Positions 22,531 to 35,530 of a stretch of DNA of 64,000 bases are shown in pieces; position 1 is the stretch's first letter; the number at the start of each line of letters is the position of its first letter. Source of the stretch: Ectobius pallidus (lineage: Eukaryota; Arthropoda; Insecta; Blattodea; Ectobiidae); NCBI GenBank assembly GCA_964059195.1, contig CAXKWD010000006.1:63567073-63631072 (forward strand), given 5' to 3'. Below the pieces are notes generated by a model that had not been told where the DNA came from, ran no database searches, and saw nothing but the letters and a program-made list of their open reading frames with translations. Position numbers and translations under genes: made by a program.

Positions 22531-25500
22531 CACTAGTCCTAGTACATATTATCCTAGCTTCCTATATTTGGTGGGCTGATTTTGAAGATCTATGGGACAT
22601 TTAGGAGTTATTTTTCTAATTAGCTTGTTGTAAATTTGCTATGTAGGCCTACCACAGTTTTTGTTATACAGAATAAAATTCTTTGAGGAAGTGTCTGAAT
22701 TCTGGGACACCCCCATATTCGTGGAGGTTTATTACATTATTCGAGATCTGCGAGCTCCCAGTAATCTTGAAGTTTCCAAATGCTTTTTCATATTACCACA
22801 TTTCAAAACGTGTTGCAATAATTAATGTTTAGTTCTTATTGTCTGGAAGTCGTAAGAAAGTTAAAACGATTCAAGTTTTTACTACCGAAGGGACTTTCCA
22901 GAAAACGTGCTTATGCACAGAATCAACTAAGTCTACAATGGCCTTTTCAGTTAAATTGCTGAATCGTAAATTACTGCTCATTATAGCCTAGTGATTGCGT
23001 AGTATACTGGTCTTTGGTAGAGTCGTTTCCAATCGTTTATTTGCATGAACACGTGACTTCTATTTCCCCATTATTCTGAAGTAGAGTATTTCATAATTGC
23101 CCGTTAAAAAGTATTATCGCTACTTATTATATACTGCTTATAGGATGTAAGTGAATCACTTGATATTTATTTACGTGGAATTATATCACTATTATAGTTT
23201 AATAGGAATGAATTTCGTCGGTAGCCTCTCTGACGTGATCAATTACATAAAATCCCAGAGTCATGCAATTTCCGAAGCCAGTTGTGTCACTGCCAGCGGA
23301 AATGTCATGGAGACTGCTATTGGCTTGACCATGCACTTTGAATTCCATATGGTGAATTCAGTGTAAGATCTACTACGGACTTCTGACATGTAGCAAAGCC
23401 TACTGAATTCCCTCGGGGGGGGGGGGGGATGGTTGAATGTTCGAAATTTTCTCACAGGTTTACTGGTACTATATCTCAATTTATACATTTTTAATTGGGG
23501 TGAAGTTATTGTTGTGATGAGAAATTACATTAATAAACCACATGACCCCATTAAGTTGTTTTCAATTTAGATCACTATGCAGTAATATAGTGTCTTGGCT
23601 AACAGTAGTATTGTGTGAAAATGCTTATTTTTTAAGGATTGTTGAAAGCAATATAAAAATGGACTTTCTTAAGTTTCGAACATTGTGCATCGTGAATGTG
23701 CAGAGTTAATGCTGCATATTTTCATATTGCTGGTGTTTCTGCACATTGTACATTACCGTGAATATTTCTTTGCATACTCGTATTTACTGAATTTTGTTCA
23801 TTAAAAGAACAGAATTACATGGTATTAAATTTATTATAACATTAAAGGTGTCCAACGTTTCAGCGGGGAAGCTGTATAATTTGAGAATTTTGGATAGTGG
23901 AGTGAGGAAAATGCTGTTCCAGGAGAATGACAGCTCTCGAAACTTGGACTTCACAAATACACAAATTTGTGCAGCAGAGTTTTTTTTTTCAATAACTTCG
24001 AAATTGAGAGGTAATTTTCCAAATTCACATATGAACCTTATACACAATAGACGAAAAATTACACCTAAAATGTCGAAACTTTTTTTATTGTTTAATGAAA
24101 CACTGGGTAGTTCAATTATTGTTTTAGTGTGTGTGTGCTTGTGTTAATGTGAGTAATAAACCGTATGTATTACAACCTGATTTTCATTCTTGAAAACTAT
24201 GCAGAAAATAAATTTTAATAGTAATGAGTTTCTTTTCTAATGAAAGAAGAAATGGGGATGGTCACATAAAATACAGAAAATAAGTCTTGAAAATTACTGT
24301 GAAGAGAATTTTTCATACTTATAAATTCCCTTTTCAGAATTATTTAGAATTGCTGCAATATTAAATGCATGATTATGTATTATGTCAAATTCGTTTTGCT
24401 TGTTTTGTTGTGTAACATGTTTAGTGCATATAAATCCTACCTCTAGTCATGACGTTGAAATCATTCTTGCTGTTCCGTTCCTTCGTTAGTTAGAAGGAAA
24501 TACAGTGTAAAAAATCAACAGCTAAAATATTAGATTTTATTTTTCAAGTTAAGGTAGGCTATTTTTTCTGACTTAACTTACGAGAACTTATTTGAAAAAC
24601 AAAGCATACTTGAATAAAACACGAATTGCATGCTATTAATAATGTCTTATATTTGAGTTACGTCTCATTCCACTTTGGAATAGTTTGAGTGAATTCATTT
24701 ATATAATACCTATGTGTATCCTTGAAGTAATGCTGCCGCAATTCATCTCTCTCTCTCTCTTTCTCACTTTCTCTCTTTCTCTCTATCTCTCTCTCTCGCC
24801 GCAATTCATACGTCATTTTAGACAGGGCCATGACTTGTTTTCACCAAGTGTAGATAATATTAAATTTAGAAAATTTGGCATATTAAATGTTTAAGCAAAT
24901 TAATTATCTAATGTAAGACGACAGTGTTTGAAATTGCAGGCAGCTTTTAAGGTAATGACGTAGTTTATACTTTTCATTCCAAATATTTTAAGTTTGAATG
25001 TAAAGGTTTAATGAGGATTTCTGCTTTACAATTCATGTTATCTGGTGGATCTTGTTGATAACATGGCATGCAGTAACAGCAGTATAAATGTCAAAATGTT
25101 CTGCCAAGCAAATGAGGCCTAATTAAATAGCCTCATAAAACTTCAACCCAGCACAGTTCCTCAACGCTTACCATTAATTATAATTTACTACCCTTCGCGT
25201 GCCCGTTAGCCTTTTGTTTTTAACAGCAAAATAAAACACTGCTAGTTCTTATGTGCCTTCTTCTCAGCCATACTACTGTATGTAATATTTATTCTACTGA
25301 TGTCATAGAGCTTCTTTATCAGAAACTTTATCCATATGAATTTTAACCCGTTAGTCTATATTAATCTGTTTTGCATTTTAATTGCAGGTTTGTGAATTGC
25401 TTTTTAATCTACGGTAATAAAGTAAGGAGTCATTCAGATTTTTATTGTACACTAGATTTAAGCAGCACTCATAAAACATTTCACGTACCCTCTGTTGCGT

Positions 25501-25570
25501 CCCGCATACAGCCTCCCCGATTTTTTTCTTCCGAAATACAGTGCGCTAGGGAACTTTCTCCTCAACGGCT
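22531..25570. other. Long non-coding interval with simple repeats
   Basis: Contains a G tract (about 23416-23429) and a (CT)n microsatellite at 24748-24797. Open frames here are short and without recognisable motifs. Confidence 0.55.
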
Positions 25571-25789
25571 ACATGTTGGAGGGAGTGCTAGCAACAGCAG
25601 TTATGTTGGCAGCAGAATGCAGGCAGGCAGGTAGGCAGAGGTGACTCTTTTATCAATGGGTGCTTTGTCTTGCACCCATCACTGCATATTACTAATCAGT
25701 GCATATTGCAGTGCACACAATTGGCGGTTTGTTTTCATAAGAGCTCGTGCTGCCAATAACTGCTGCTGCTAGCACCCTCTCCAACATGT
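25571..25789. repeat. Imperfect inverted repeat with internal hairpin
   Basis: ACATGTTGGAGGGAGTGCTA onward (25571-25615) is inverted at 25749-25789, with roughly 85% matching over about 42 bp. The loop contains a perfect 8-bp hairpin, ATGGGTGC/GCACCCAT (25656-25663 and 25672-25679), and further CACTGCATATT/GTGCATATTGCAGTG symmetry. There are no flanking duplications I can see. It could be a short MITE or a structured transcript; I cannot decide. Confidence 0.6.
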
Positions 25790-26881
25790 ATCCGCTGTAC
25801 ATGTATCATGATGCACTGTACATTGATGCCAGCTCCAAGGGGCTTTTAATGTGTCCGTATGAATATCGGAACATATTTTATCTTAATGCATGACATGTTA
25901 GCAAAATCATTAAAACTACAATCTCCGAATGAATTAAAGTTTTGTAAAAATATAATCTCACCATGAAGATGACTAACTAACCTCGGGCGATCTTATCGAC
26001 CCAAAAAAAGCAAAGAAAGTTTACGGATTATACTGTTAAATATTTCATTTTTGTTACTTTGTATTTTACTTCATTCTTTTAGGATGTTTAGGGATCACTT
26101 AGGCGTTTATAGTGTATGGAAAAAAGAATGGAAGGACTCCCCGGTATGATAAGCACAAGGCAGTGCCTCATCATAAGCAAGGATCAGAAAATTTCAATGA
26201 AGCATTAGCGCGGATACATAATCATGCTATATCTTGCGATAAGCTAGACTAAACAAATATACTATGAACATTAATACCACGAGTGCTGGTAATTTTACTG
26301 GTAATTTATTTTACCTTTACAAATGTTTCTTTTCATGATAATTATTTCGATTACATTAATTAACATTAACATGACGTATTCTTAGTTCTCGAAACAACTC
26401 AACACAAGTAGAACTCGGCTAGATAATGCTACGCGAAGAATAATAATTTCATTTTGAGATTTTATTTGAAAGTAAAAATTATACTACTATCAAGATATGT
26501 ACTTAACGGTAAGATATCCAGTTTGCAATTTGAAGTTTATTGCATTCTTGAAAGCATCGACGAGATACCGACTTCATGTTACTGAAACTCTCGCATATCT
26601 GATTGTACTATTAGTGAAGTAGGCCTACGTTTCTCATTGGTTTATTTTTTATTTTTAATCTATCCTATAGGTGAAGAAAAGTTCAAGATGAATTATCTTA
26701 AATATATCGCGATTTTATAAATGTAGAAAAATAAAGTTACGTCTTGGGATCACAATTTGATGTATTATCTTCTAAATATCAATTCATTCCCTGTTCTTTT
26801 CTGTCAGTTGGAACGTATGCATGATTCTTTCTTTCTTTCTTTCTCTCTCTCTTTCTTTATTTCTTTCTTCCTTTCTCTTGC

Positions 26882-26932
<51 letters not shown>

Positions 26933-29656
26933 ATCTAGTCTTTGTTTCTCACACGCTGAAACTACCTAACCAGTAGTACCCCCATGCGAAAGAGGCCTAT
27001 GAGAATAGTAAAAGAAAATAGACGAAGAGTGAAATTTGGGTTATTCTGAGTAGATTTTTGTTTGTTGGGAATTTGTTCACCGGGCGAAAAATATATTTTA
27101 TGGAGTGTTATACATTAGAATAATACCCCTTTCTCTTTAAGGTAAACTTGTATGTGAAAAGACTGTGATCTTATTCATTTTGCAACTGCACCTTCTTTCC
27201 TATTATTATCTTAATGTAGGCTATATAATGACGACTGATTCGAAAACTGACGTAATATATTTATCTTGAAAATGCGATCCTTACGTGTGATGTTTGATCA
27301 TGATTTTGGGTTAAATAACTTCTAGGCAGAAATAACGTTCCTTGGTATACGTCTGCGGAGAAGCTGCGATATATGGAATTAGAAGACACCTCATTTACCC
27401 CTGAAACGTCCATGGTTTGCCAGTTGATAGTACAATGTAATCAATATAGGCTATCAGGAAACTCACTGTTATTTCTTACCAGAAAAGAACGTTGAAGATA
27501 CGTTCGTGTTGTATGCACACAGAGGAACTATTCATTTTGTAAGGTTTTCAGCTGTTTTCATTAAGTACTGCTTCTACAATGATTTTCATTAATTAAAATA
27601 TCGGTAGTTATTAATGATAATGCACACAATTTGTGTGATTTTAACAAAATATGTAGATTGTAGACCAGATCCAGAATTTCGCTGAGAGAGGGCCAGGGTC
27701 AGTACAAATGAGGTTAACACACTCCTATACTGAATTCACCCCATAAATGAGATTAATATATGTGCTCTACATAATTATAATAATATCCCTAACATAGAAC
27801 ATAAATATTCATAGTAATATAATTATTGTATTTTGAAATTGTTTAGGCAATTAGTGGCTCATGAATATTACGTTTGCAGAGATCTTTTGAAAACCAGTCT
27901 GTTCATTCATATGATTATCGTTCAGATTATCACAGCGTCAGTAACTACATGCAGGAATAAAAGCGCTATATGTAAATACTTCTTTGCGATATGTTATCAT
28001 TCTGTTAGCTTATTATTAGCATTTAGATGTATCCAAAATCTTCCTTTTTATTAATATAGATTAAAATAAATAAACATTTCTTGAATAAAAATGTTAGTTG
28101 ATTGATAACTCTAACACTAGAAACATTAAGAGGTCGGTTCAGAGGCCTATACTTTTTGAATATTAGTTTATTTATCATAATACTTGGAATAAAAATCTTA
28201 TTTCCATAAAAATAATTATCATCGTCAGTAAGATATTGTACTTCAAAATCCGCAGGATTCTTAAAATATTTTAGTAATATAATAAAAATGGGTAAACTGA
28301 TAGTCTTTAAGAAAGCTAACACTTACTGTTTAATTTACAATACTTTTATTAGGTTTTCGAGTGTTGTGACACTTTTTTCAGTTCGTTTCTTTTATAAACA
28401 TTGGAGTTACTAGCCGTTGCGTGATGTTTTCTTAGAATTCATGTTTAGAACACCTTTACTTGCATAAAATGTATAGAATTTTAATGCTTAGGCCTATATT
28501 ATGGTTTGTAATTTTATCGATTTATTAAAAATGCTTGTACGATTAAAGTGATTTCTTGTACTTACCATTGTTATTGTCAGTTGACTTCTAACACGTTTGC
28601 TATGGATACAGCATAAGAAAATGCAATTTTCTTATGAATTCGAAACATGAAGTGAAACTGTTACAATCAAACTTCTTTTGAGTATGGCATATGAAAGTAC
28701 GATTGATATATACATGCACGATAATCTACAATATTAATGCCCAGGTTCACGATGATCATAACTTCTAACGTAACACATCTCGGATCCTGGGTCGGCTGTA
28801 GGCACTTTTGCGCCCTAGACGAGAAATAATTTTGGTGCCTCCCTAAATTGCCATCTCAATCATTCCGTTTAAAAAAAAATTGAACATGGAATTTCACGTT
28901 CTCTAGCCTGGTATTGGTAAGTGGCTAGCCTAAATGAGATTGATTTAAACTGGCCTATTTTGAGAAAAGCTTGTATTTATGAAGATGTTATATCTAGCTA
29001 GTCTGGAATTAAATAAAAAAATAGGCTACATTTATTGATGTTTTGAATTAATGTACTGAATTTATTTCTATACTTTGGTGTCCTTTTTATTCCTACTGTA
29101 CAAAATTTTTAATTCTGAATTTTAATGTCGCATTGCAAATCTCAGCTTTTTAAAATTTCTATGTGTTGCGGGCCAGAAATGTTTCTAAAAATTTCATGCC
29201 CTGTGTGGCTGCCTTGTTCGCCTATATGAGCGAGCCCTGCTTGGACCACAGACTTCCAGGATTACTCAGAATTTCACATTTTCTGACAAGCCAGCAACGT
29301 TTTTTTCTTTTTTTCAAACAATTTCTCTTGTAATTGACCCATTTCTTAAACTTGCCATTATGCTAGGCCTACTTCTCCTGTATCAGTCTAGTACAACTAC
29401 TTCCCACGATTCACAACATTCCATCGCATGGGGACAATCGTTCTCTACAATAATATCTTCCATAAATTCTGTGATTAACATAAAAATTGGCATAAAATTG
29501 CAAGTTGTGCAGAAAGAAAACTAAATAAATTGTATGTAAATAAAATAATAGGCAACAAAATTCTAAGCCCTAGTGAAACATGATTAAAAAAAGAAAAAAA
29601 TCAATCTTTAACTAAAATCAATAGAACATTAAAACTTATATATATATATATATATA
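25790..29656. other. Long non-coding interval with CT-rich microsatellite
   Basis: A mixed (TTTC)n/(CT)n tract fills 26826-26936. Sequence near 28787-28850 and 29160-29240 resembles a degraded repeat but has no matched ends. No coding support. Confidence 0.5.
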
Positions 29657-29937
29657 TGATGGATGATGATGAGTGTTCTGCCCGAAGGCAGGTCCAGACC
29701 CGGGACGAAGCCGTGGGGTGATGACCACGACTCGTCTAAGGTGATTCAGGAAAAGGTGATACCGCGGATGTTTGCCATTGCCTCTCGCGGGATGGGAATG
29801 AAAGGACACAACACAACACCCAGTCTTGAACCCAGAAATTTTTCACCACTGAAAAATCCCCGACCCGGCCGGGAATCGAACCCTGGCTGCCAGGGTGGAA
29901 GGTAGTTACGCTACCAACTCACCCACGGTGGCGGATA
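29657..29937 (-). repeat. tRNA-derived SINE, family C
   Basis: On the minus strand it starts with a tRNA-like head (TCCGCCACCGTGGGTGAGTT, GGTAGCG, then the B box GGTTCGATTCCCGG) at about 29935-29864. An approximately 200-bp body follows and it ends in a TGATGG-type and TA-rich tail at 29657. Simple (TA)n tracts flank both sides (29638-29657 and 29937-29966). The head fits a Pol III promoter; it is not a tRNA gene, because the anticodon arm does not pair convincingly. Confidence 0.85.
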
Positions 29938-29966
29938 TATAATAAATAAATATATATATATATTTA

Positions 29967-32900
29967 TTTAACTCACCATCGTCAAAAAAATATTAACCAA
30001 TCCAGTACAGTGGGAAACTATCCCCAAATAGTGTGTAATTCATCTGTATGAAGTGTATAATGAAATCTTGTTTTTTAAACTCTTCCTCGATTCTGTTAAA
30101 ACATACTTTCCACCCTTATAACACTATTAATACGGGCTTTGGTCTTTGTTTCCCCAAAATAGCAGTAACTAGACATGCATTTGAAGAAAACTAGGATTTT
30201 TTTTACAGGAATATTTGGTTATGTGTTATGAATATTGGTTAAAAATAAACAATAAAGTGGGAAATGTTAATATTAGCACATAACAATGTTGTAGAAGTAA
30301 GAAATCACCAATCTAATTCATTAAATAATGTAGGCCTACTTCTGCTGTAAAAAACACGCTGTTGATAATACTCACACCTGTAGGCCTACTAACTGAACTA
30401 ACTTTATATCACGGCTGTTTATTTGCAATAGATTTGAATCCGACAGAGAAATATATTCATCAATACGTCGATTTTTATCACAATCTAAAGCATTAGAGTT
30501 TTTTATTGATGATTTTCATTTTAGGGCTTATATGTCTTACAAGCATGTGTTCGCTGCTTCGCCCGCGATTATTTACTCAACAAATAATTTATTTAACAAA
30601 AAAAAATCGTTATAACATATTTATTAATACTTACATAGCACGAATTACATAATTTTATTCTTAATTATATATATAGTTTATATTATATTTTTCCGCAAGA
30701 AGTAAAAATAATTCAACGAATAGAACGACATGAAGATTTGAAATAAATAGATTAAAACGCACACAGTCTCATGAACCTTACCCAAATCATGCATTAACAA
30801 TTAAAACAATTGATAATTAAAAGCAAAAATCCCTGTTTCGATGTAGATTTCACGATTAAAGTGCCTAGTAAAGTGACCTCAGATTCGAGTTCCTTAGCCC
30901 AAAAAAGACTCATGCAGAGTGTTTATATGTATATAAAGTTTATATTGTATGTCTTTAATAAGATGCTTGTCCGGTGCCCGACGACCAGAGTTCTGTAACG
31001 GATGGTCATTATTTTATAAAGAACCTTGTAATATTTGCGGAGAAAAAATGATTTTCATTAGAGGAATAAACTGTAGGAACTAATGTTAGTGTTTGAGTGT
31101 GAAAGTGTATTATGTTCCGCATTTCTCTATTGTGAATCAGTAAACTTATTTTTTTTAAGAGAATGTAAGCTCCTTTGTGAATAGATTTCTCTGAGGAGGT
31201 TCCGCTTCCTCAACAATGTATTCATGTTCCAAGGGCGTCTCTATTTATCTCAGTCAGCGTCACATGCAACTAGAGACATCTGATAGTAACTACTAGACTC
31301 ATCCTAGCTGCTTCGCTCTCATGCAGATTAAGCGTCTTCTACATGGATGGATGGATGAATGAATAGATGGATGGAAGACTGGCAGATAGGCATGCAGAAT
31401 TCCTTTTCCTACTCAGTCAGCAAACCGGAATCTTATTGGATTTCTCTCCTTCCTGATGTTAGCGTCCCACGAGTCGCAAATCCCAGCCTCCCTTCGCTTC
31501 GATGCACAGACGGACTCAGCTCATCTCCGTAGTTGCTAGGTGACACCGTGCTGCCGAGAGGGTAAGGTAGAGCTATGCGCTAGATAGAATCATACACGAC
31601 ACTGCTTTTCGGCGATCCCCCCGACCTGTGAACTCTCTACATCCCTCTCAAGAAAGTAACAAACCATTACAGCACGGCTGCCAGATTATTCTATCAGTAT
31701 TCCCTTCCAGCGACCTTTCTGTCTGTGTGGCGCTACATCCCTAGCAGTGACAAGGCCTATCACCAGGGTGCTCAGTCTTCTATTTCCGTATTTCGACTTG
31801 ATTCTAAAATTACCATACACGGTTAATACCCATGTGGGAGCCATGTGGACATGACGGTCCCCATGGCCTTGATGGGTTTTCTTGACGGAAGACGGATTTT
31901 CTTCTTTATTTAAGTAGCGTTCTTGGTTGTATTCACCAGGGTACCATACTTCCCTGTATCAGAAACATTCATGGTACCTCCAGATCCTTAGTCACGGAGG
32001 TGATCAATTAAACTCACCTAGCAAGTATTCGTAATCTCTTAAGTAGGCCTATTAAAGAGAATTGTGAATGATAATATCAACAAAATATTATCAACAAAAT
32101 AATTTTCAAGAATTATATTATAAAACTTGAAATATTTAATTCTTGAAATTTATTTTGTTTTTACGTGGTAGATTCACTTCTACATTTCTCCCTCCTCGAG
32201 AATGATGGCACATTTATTATTTTAGCGGTAATAATTATAGAAAAATGAATTACCGGTATAACAATCTTAACAAAATTATTTCTATCTCAACAACGAATAT
32301 TTCAAAAGGAAATCTTTATCGGTGTAATATCCAAACCACGTTTCTTTCTGTATTTACTCATAAATTATATTTTCAGAGATCCGTGCTACATTGTTTGCAT
32401 TATTGACTTCTTAGATAAACAGAACTAGATTAGATCTCAATAAGTTATCGCATTTTTCTATACTAAGGAATTCTGGAAAGATTGCACTCGAGCCTCATGA
32501 AGACAACTTGGAAGGCAATAAAAAAAAAGTATACGCTTCTGCCATTAACAACGCCTTCGGATATGCATGTTGACTACATGACTTCTATCCTTCCATCTCT
32601 CAAGTAACCAACTGACGGAGGTAGACAACGCATCTATCGGGTAGTAGGTGCTCTGTGCCTTGCTTGGGATGTGATGGTAATGCCGTTGGAGCTATTCATT
32701 TTTACAGCCATATTGTATCCTGCGATTAATTTTCGGCTTGAAACTACTAACAAGGGAGGTTTCTGAACCGTGGTTTCTCGATTTGGATGAAAATCTTTTA
32801 TTTAGCTGGTTTGAGGTTCATACATTCGGTGTTTTTTGTTTTGGTTATAATGACAATATAATGAAATACAAATGTGGTATCGTTCCTCATAAGTTATATA

Positions 32901-33075
32901 TATATTGTCGGAAACAAATTGATCAAAATGAAATTTATTACAAAGGTTTACAAGAAAAGTTTCACGGCAGTATATTCATATTGAATCTACTTTAATTTAT
33001 TATAGGCCTACTTTGATTGTTATTGTGACGTAGGCCTATATATTTTATTGTTAATTATTTATTTTCGTGTTTAAT
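29967..33075. other. Long non-coding interval
   Basis: A (ATGG)n/(GATG)n microsatellite lies at 31341-31378. The interval 31180-31880 is less AT-rich than its surroundings, but without a frame or element ends. Nothing else is supported. Confidence 0.5.
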
Positions 33076-33214
33076 CGTGGTTTCACGAACGACCGTGGGT
33101 GTCGGCATGCTGAATACATGCCCCCTAATCCTGCCACCTGTCTATGGTAGATGAAGCAGCGGTCGGTCGGTAGGCCTAGTCTCTCAAATGATGTAGCTCC
33201 ACGGAGTTTAGTTT
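33076..33214 (+). repeat. SINE 3' body fragment, family B
   Basis: Matches the 3' half of the full-length SINE at 61381-61693. Shared blocks are CCGTGGGTGTCGGCATG, ATGCCCCC, AATCCTGCCA, CTATGGTAGATGA and CCACGGAGTTTAGTTT. The tRNA-like head is missing, the normal result of 5' truncation. Confidence 0.85.
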
Positions 33215-33414
33215 CACCATTTTCAAAGGCCAGCCAATTCATGTTGATACGGAATAGAAGAACGAATAAGAATTTCAGTAATTTTCTGGAAACAATATTG
33301 TACTGTGCAAACAGTACTGTGCAATTGATAGTAGTGAAAATTCAGCTATAATTTGTTTTTATTGTTCCAAGAATATTTATCCAAAATACGTTGTTAGCAA
33401 ATGAGAGTTTTTTT

Positions 33415-33429
33415 TTTGGGGGGGGGGGC
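33415..33429 (+). repeat. G homopolymer tract
   Basis: A run of about 14 G follows a T run. Similar G tracts occur near 23416, 43192 and in the foldback element ends. Confidence 0.9.
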
Positions 33430-34599
33430 TTTCAGACGGGCGAATGGACTTAATAGATCCGAGCTTTCATCTGCTACTTGCTCTGCAGCCATTTTCTGGA
33501 AAGCAATGAGCTAGTCAAAAAATGTGGGTTTATAGTCGAGAAGGCTGCTGGGAGATGGGTCAATATAAGGAAACAGGCAGAGGTTAATCGGAATGGTTGT
33601 GGAGTTTCGTCCGCGGTTGGACGAAGTCCTTTACAACAGCGGTTCCCAAACTTACTATACCCGTAGGCAGCTTTTTGTAGCAAAACCTGATCATGACCCC
33701 CGCCCAAGTGAAAAAACTCTACATATCTGCACATTAGAAAAATTAAAAATATAAATTTTACATTTTGAATGGGGAATGTTGACGTAAAAATAGAATATAA
33801 ATAAAACATTGTTATATTAAAAGTGATATTTATTCAAATTAAAACTTTTGTTCTAAATACAAAAAACACTTTTTCTCATTGAGATGGGTGAGCCTGATGG
33901 GATTATATGAGATTATTTATGTTCGGCTGTATGTTTGTGAGTCCTGTCTCCACGAGAACTTTTTCCACGATTTCTTTTTTCGTGATGGGGATCATTACGT
34001 GCACTAAATCCTCGTTCTAATAAATAAGAAGACAGGAAAGCAACCAACATCTTCTGTACCATGTACCATGTTCATAATGCAAGATACTATAAAATTGATA
34101 TCTATTTTTGTGACCAGAATTTGTGGTATCCTTGATCAAACATTGATTTCAGCTTCCCTTTCGGATTATTCTGTTAATTGCTCCTGCATTATTATGGATT
34201 CATCTATGTTTGTGGGTCTGCAATAAAGTCCAACATCAAATCGAGGATAACCAAGTGAAGAATTTCTTCAGAATGAAGAGCCGTTAAGTGACGACATTAA
34301 ATAAGCAATTCTTCATCTCGTTTATGCGATTTTCAAATATATGGAAACTGAGAGCATTCTTCTCTACCCAAGTTTGCAACAAACTCAGATAATACTTTTA
34401 ATTTTGATTGAATTGAATTGATCACCTTGTACCTTCAAACTCGGTTAGTTAAAATTGGCTAATAAGTCTGTCATATAAGCTATGTAATTTTTAAAAAATT
34501 AATTATATTGATCCGCATATCATTGTCTTTATTTTCTACGAATTCCATTACTGAATCAAAAAGTAGGCTACATAAGATAAATCCAAACATTCACTTCTA

Positions 34600-35224
34600 G
34601 GAAGGTAAGTCAATAAGTATCCGCACTGTTTGTTTAATCTTTTGTGGATGGCTTTTGTGCTCGCGTACGTCGACATGTTGTTCATTTAACTCCGCTTTTG
34701 GAATGTTTGACCGTTATTTCTCCACTGATGTGTTGCGCTGCTGCACATTAAACATGGCTGCACCGCTCAACGTTTGCACCACAGAAGAATCCATAGATCT
34801 CAGTGATCAAGAAGTGATCGATTTTTGTCGTCTGAAGGTGTATCAGGAGCCGAAATCCATCGAAGACTTTCCGCACAATATGGGGGCAATGTTTTACCAC
34901 GGCGAAGCGTACAAATGGATCGGAAAAGTTGAAGGACGACTACACATCTACTAGTTTCGCCAATTTGACCAAATCGAAGAATGGCAAACCACATATAAAT
35001 TAGCCATGACAGACCAAGAACTGAAGGAAGCGGTGCGTACGTGCCTTGCCACTAAGCCGAAAATTTTTTTTTTTCTGAGAGCCTCGGGAAGCTTGGGAAG
35101 CGACGGATCAAGTGCACTGAGAAGCAAGGGGACTATGTTGAAAATGAGGCAATTGAAATTTTTGTATTGATGTTGCAATAAATTAAAAAAAAAAAAGAGT
35201 GCGGATACTTGTTAACTCACCTCG
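34600..35224 (+). mobile_element. Internally deleted mariner element 3
   Basis: TA at 34598-34599 and 35225-35226 flank inverted ends of about 28 bp that share CAAGTATCCGCACT on the right and AATAAGTATCCGCACT on the left. The element is 625 bp and lies within the hAT transposase pseudogene, so it is younger than it. Confidence 0.88.
34755..35182 (+). pseudogene. Mariner-type transposase, catalytic core deleted
   Basis: An ATG at 34755 opens MAAPLNVCTTEES. An N-terminal helix-turn-helix region follows (SIEDFPHNMGAMFYHGEAYK, WIGKVEGR). After a stop near 34953 comes YKLAMTDQELKEAVRTCLAT. With a frameshift at the T-run near 35065 the C terminus reads SLGKRRIKCTEKQGDYVEN. The spacing leaves no room for the catalytic aspartates. 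Confidence 0.75.
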
Positions 35225-35530
35225 TAGGTAACCAACGAAAATCCGTGTTAAGTAGTAAACAATTATAATCTTCCTCATTTTCCAAATAGAGTTGAGTCAA
35301 TAATTTATAATTTAATGCGTTTCTTTTGATTTTATTAACTGCTCTAGTGACATCTGGTGAGCCTAGCAAGCGTTCATTAAGATTTTGATGGCTAAATGTT
35401 ATCGATGAATGACACAACGTACAGATATGCATTCGGTATAACTTGTTTTACGTATCCCAGAAAGCCTCGGTGTCTTTCTACCATTTCTGGAGCACCGTCA
35501 GTCAGGACAGCAAAAATTTCTGTTTAGAAT

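Larger units (their letters stand above)
33637..35530 (-). mobile_element. Truncated hAT transposon with nested mariner
   Basis: A hAT-type terminus, CAGCGGTTCCCAAACTT, starts at 33637, and the transposase is on the minus strand behind it. The other terminus was not found, and coding similarity stops at about 35530, so the 5' half of the element is missing. A core-deleted mariner lies inside at 34600-35224. Confidence 0.8.
33868..35530 (-). pseudogene. hAT transposase C-terminal half (ZBED5/SCAND3-like), interrupted
   Basis: Reading leftward from 35530: VLTDGAPEM and GFLGYVKQVIP. Next comes the frame 35432-35217 with CHSSI, VNKIKRNALNYKLLTQLYLE and LLLNTDFRWLP, the conserved hAT block that normally reads HTEVRWLS. 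Left of the inserted mariner the C-terminal dimerisation region appears as SSYLLERGFSA (about 34025), then RNRG and finally SHQAHPSQ (about 33880), which usually lies at the very end of this transposase type. Stops and shifts are frequent. Dead copy. Confidence 0.82.

Noticed and set aside
26826..26969. Ser/Leu-rich frame
   Set aside because: A translation of the (CT)n/(TTTC)n microsatellite, not a protein.
28787..29240. Possible degraded hAT-like element
   Set aside because: Sequence near both limits recalls common repeats, but no matching inverted ends or target duplication could be found.
32738..32995. 85-codon plus-strand frame
   Set aside because: No ATG at its start, no motif, AT-rich region.
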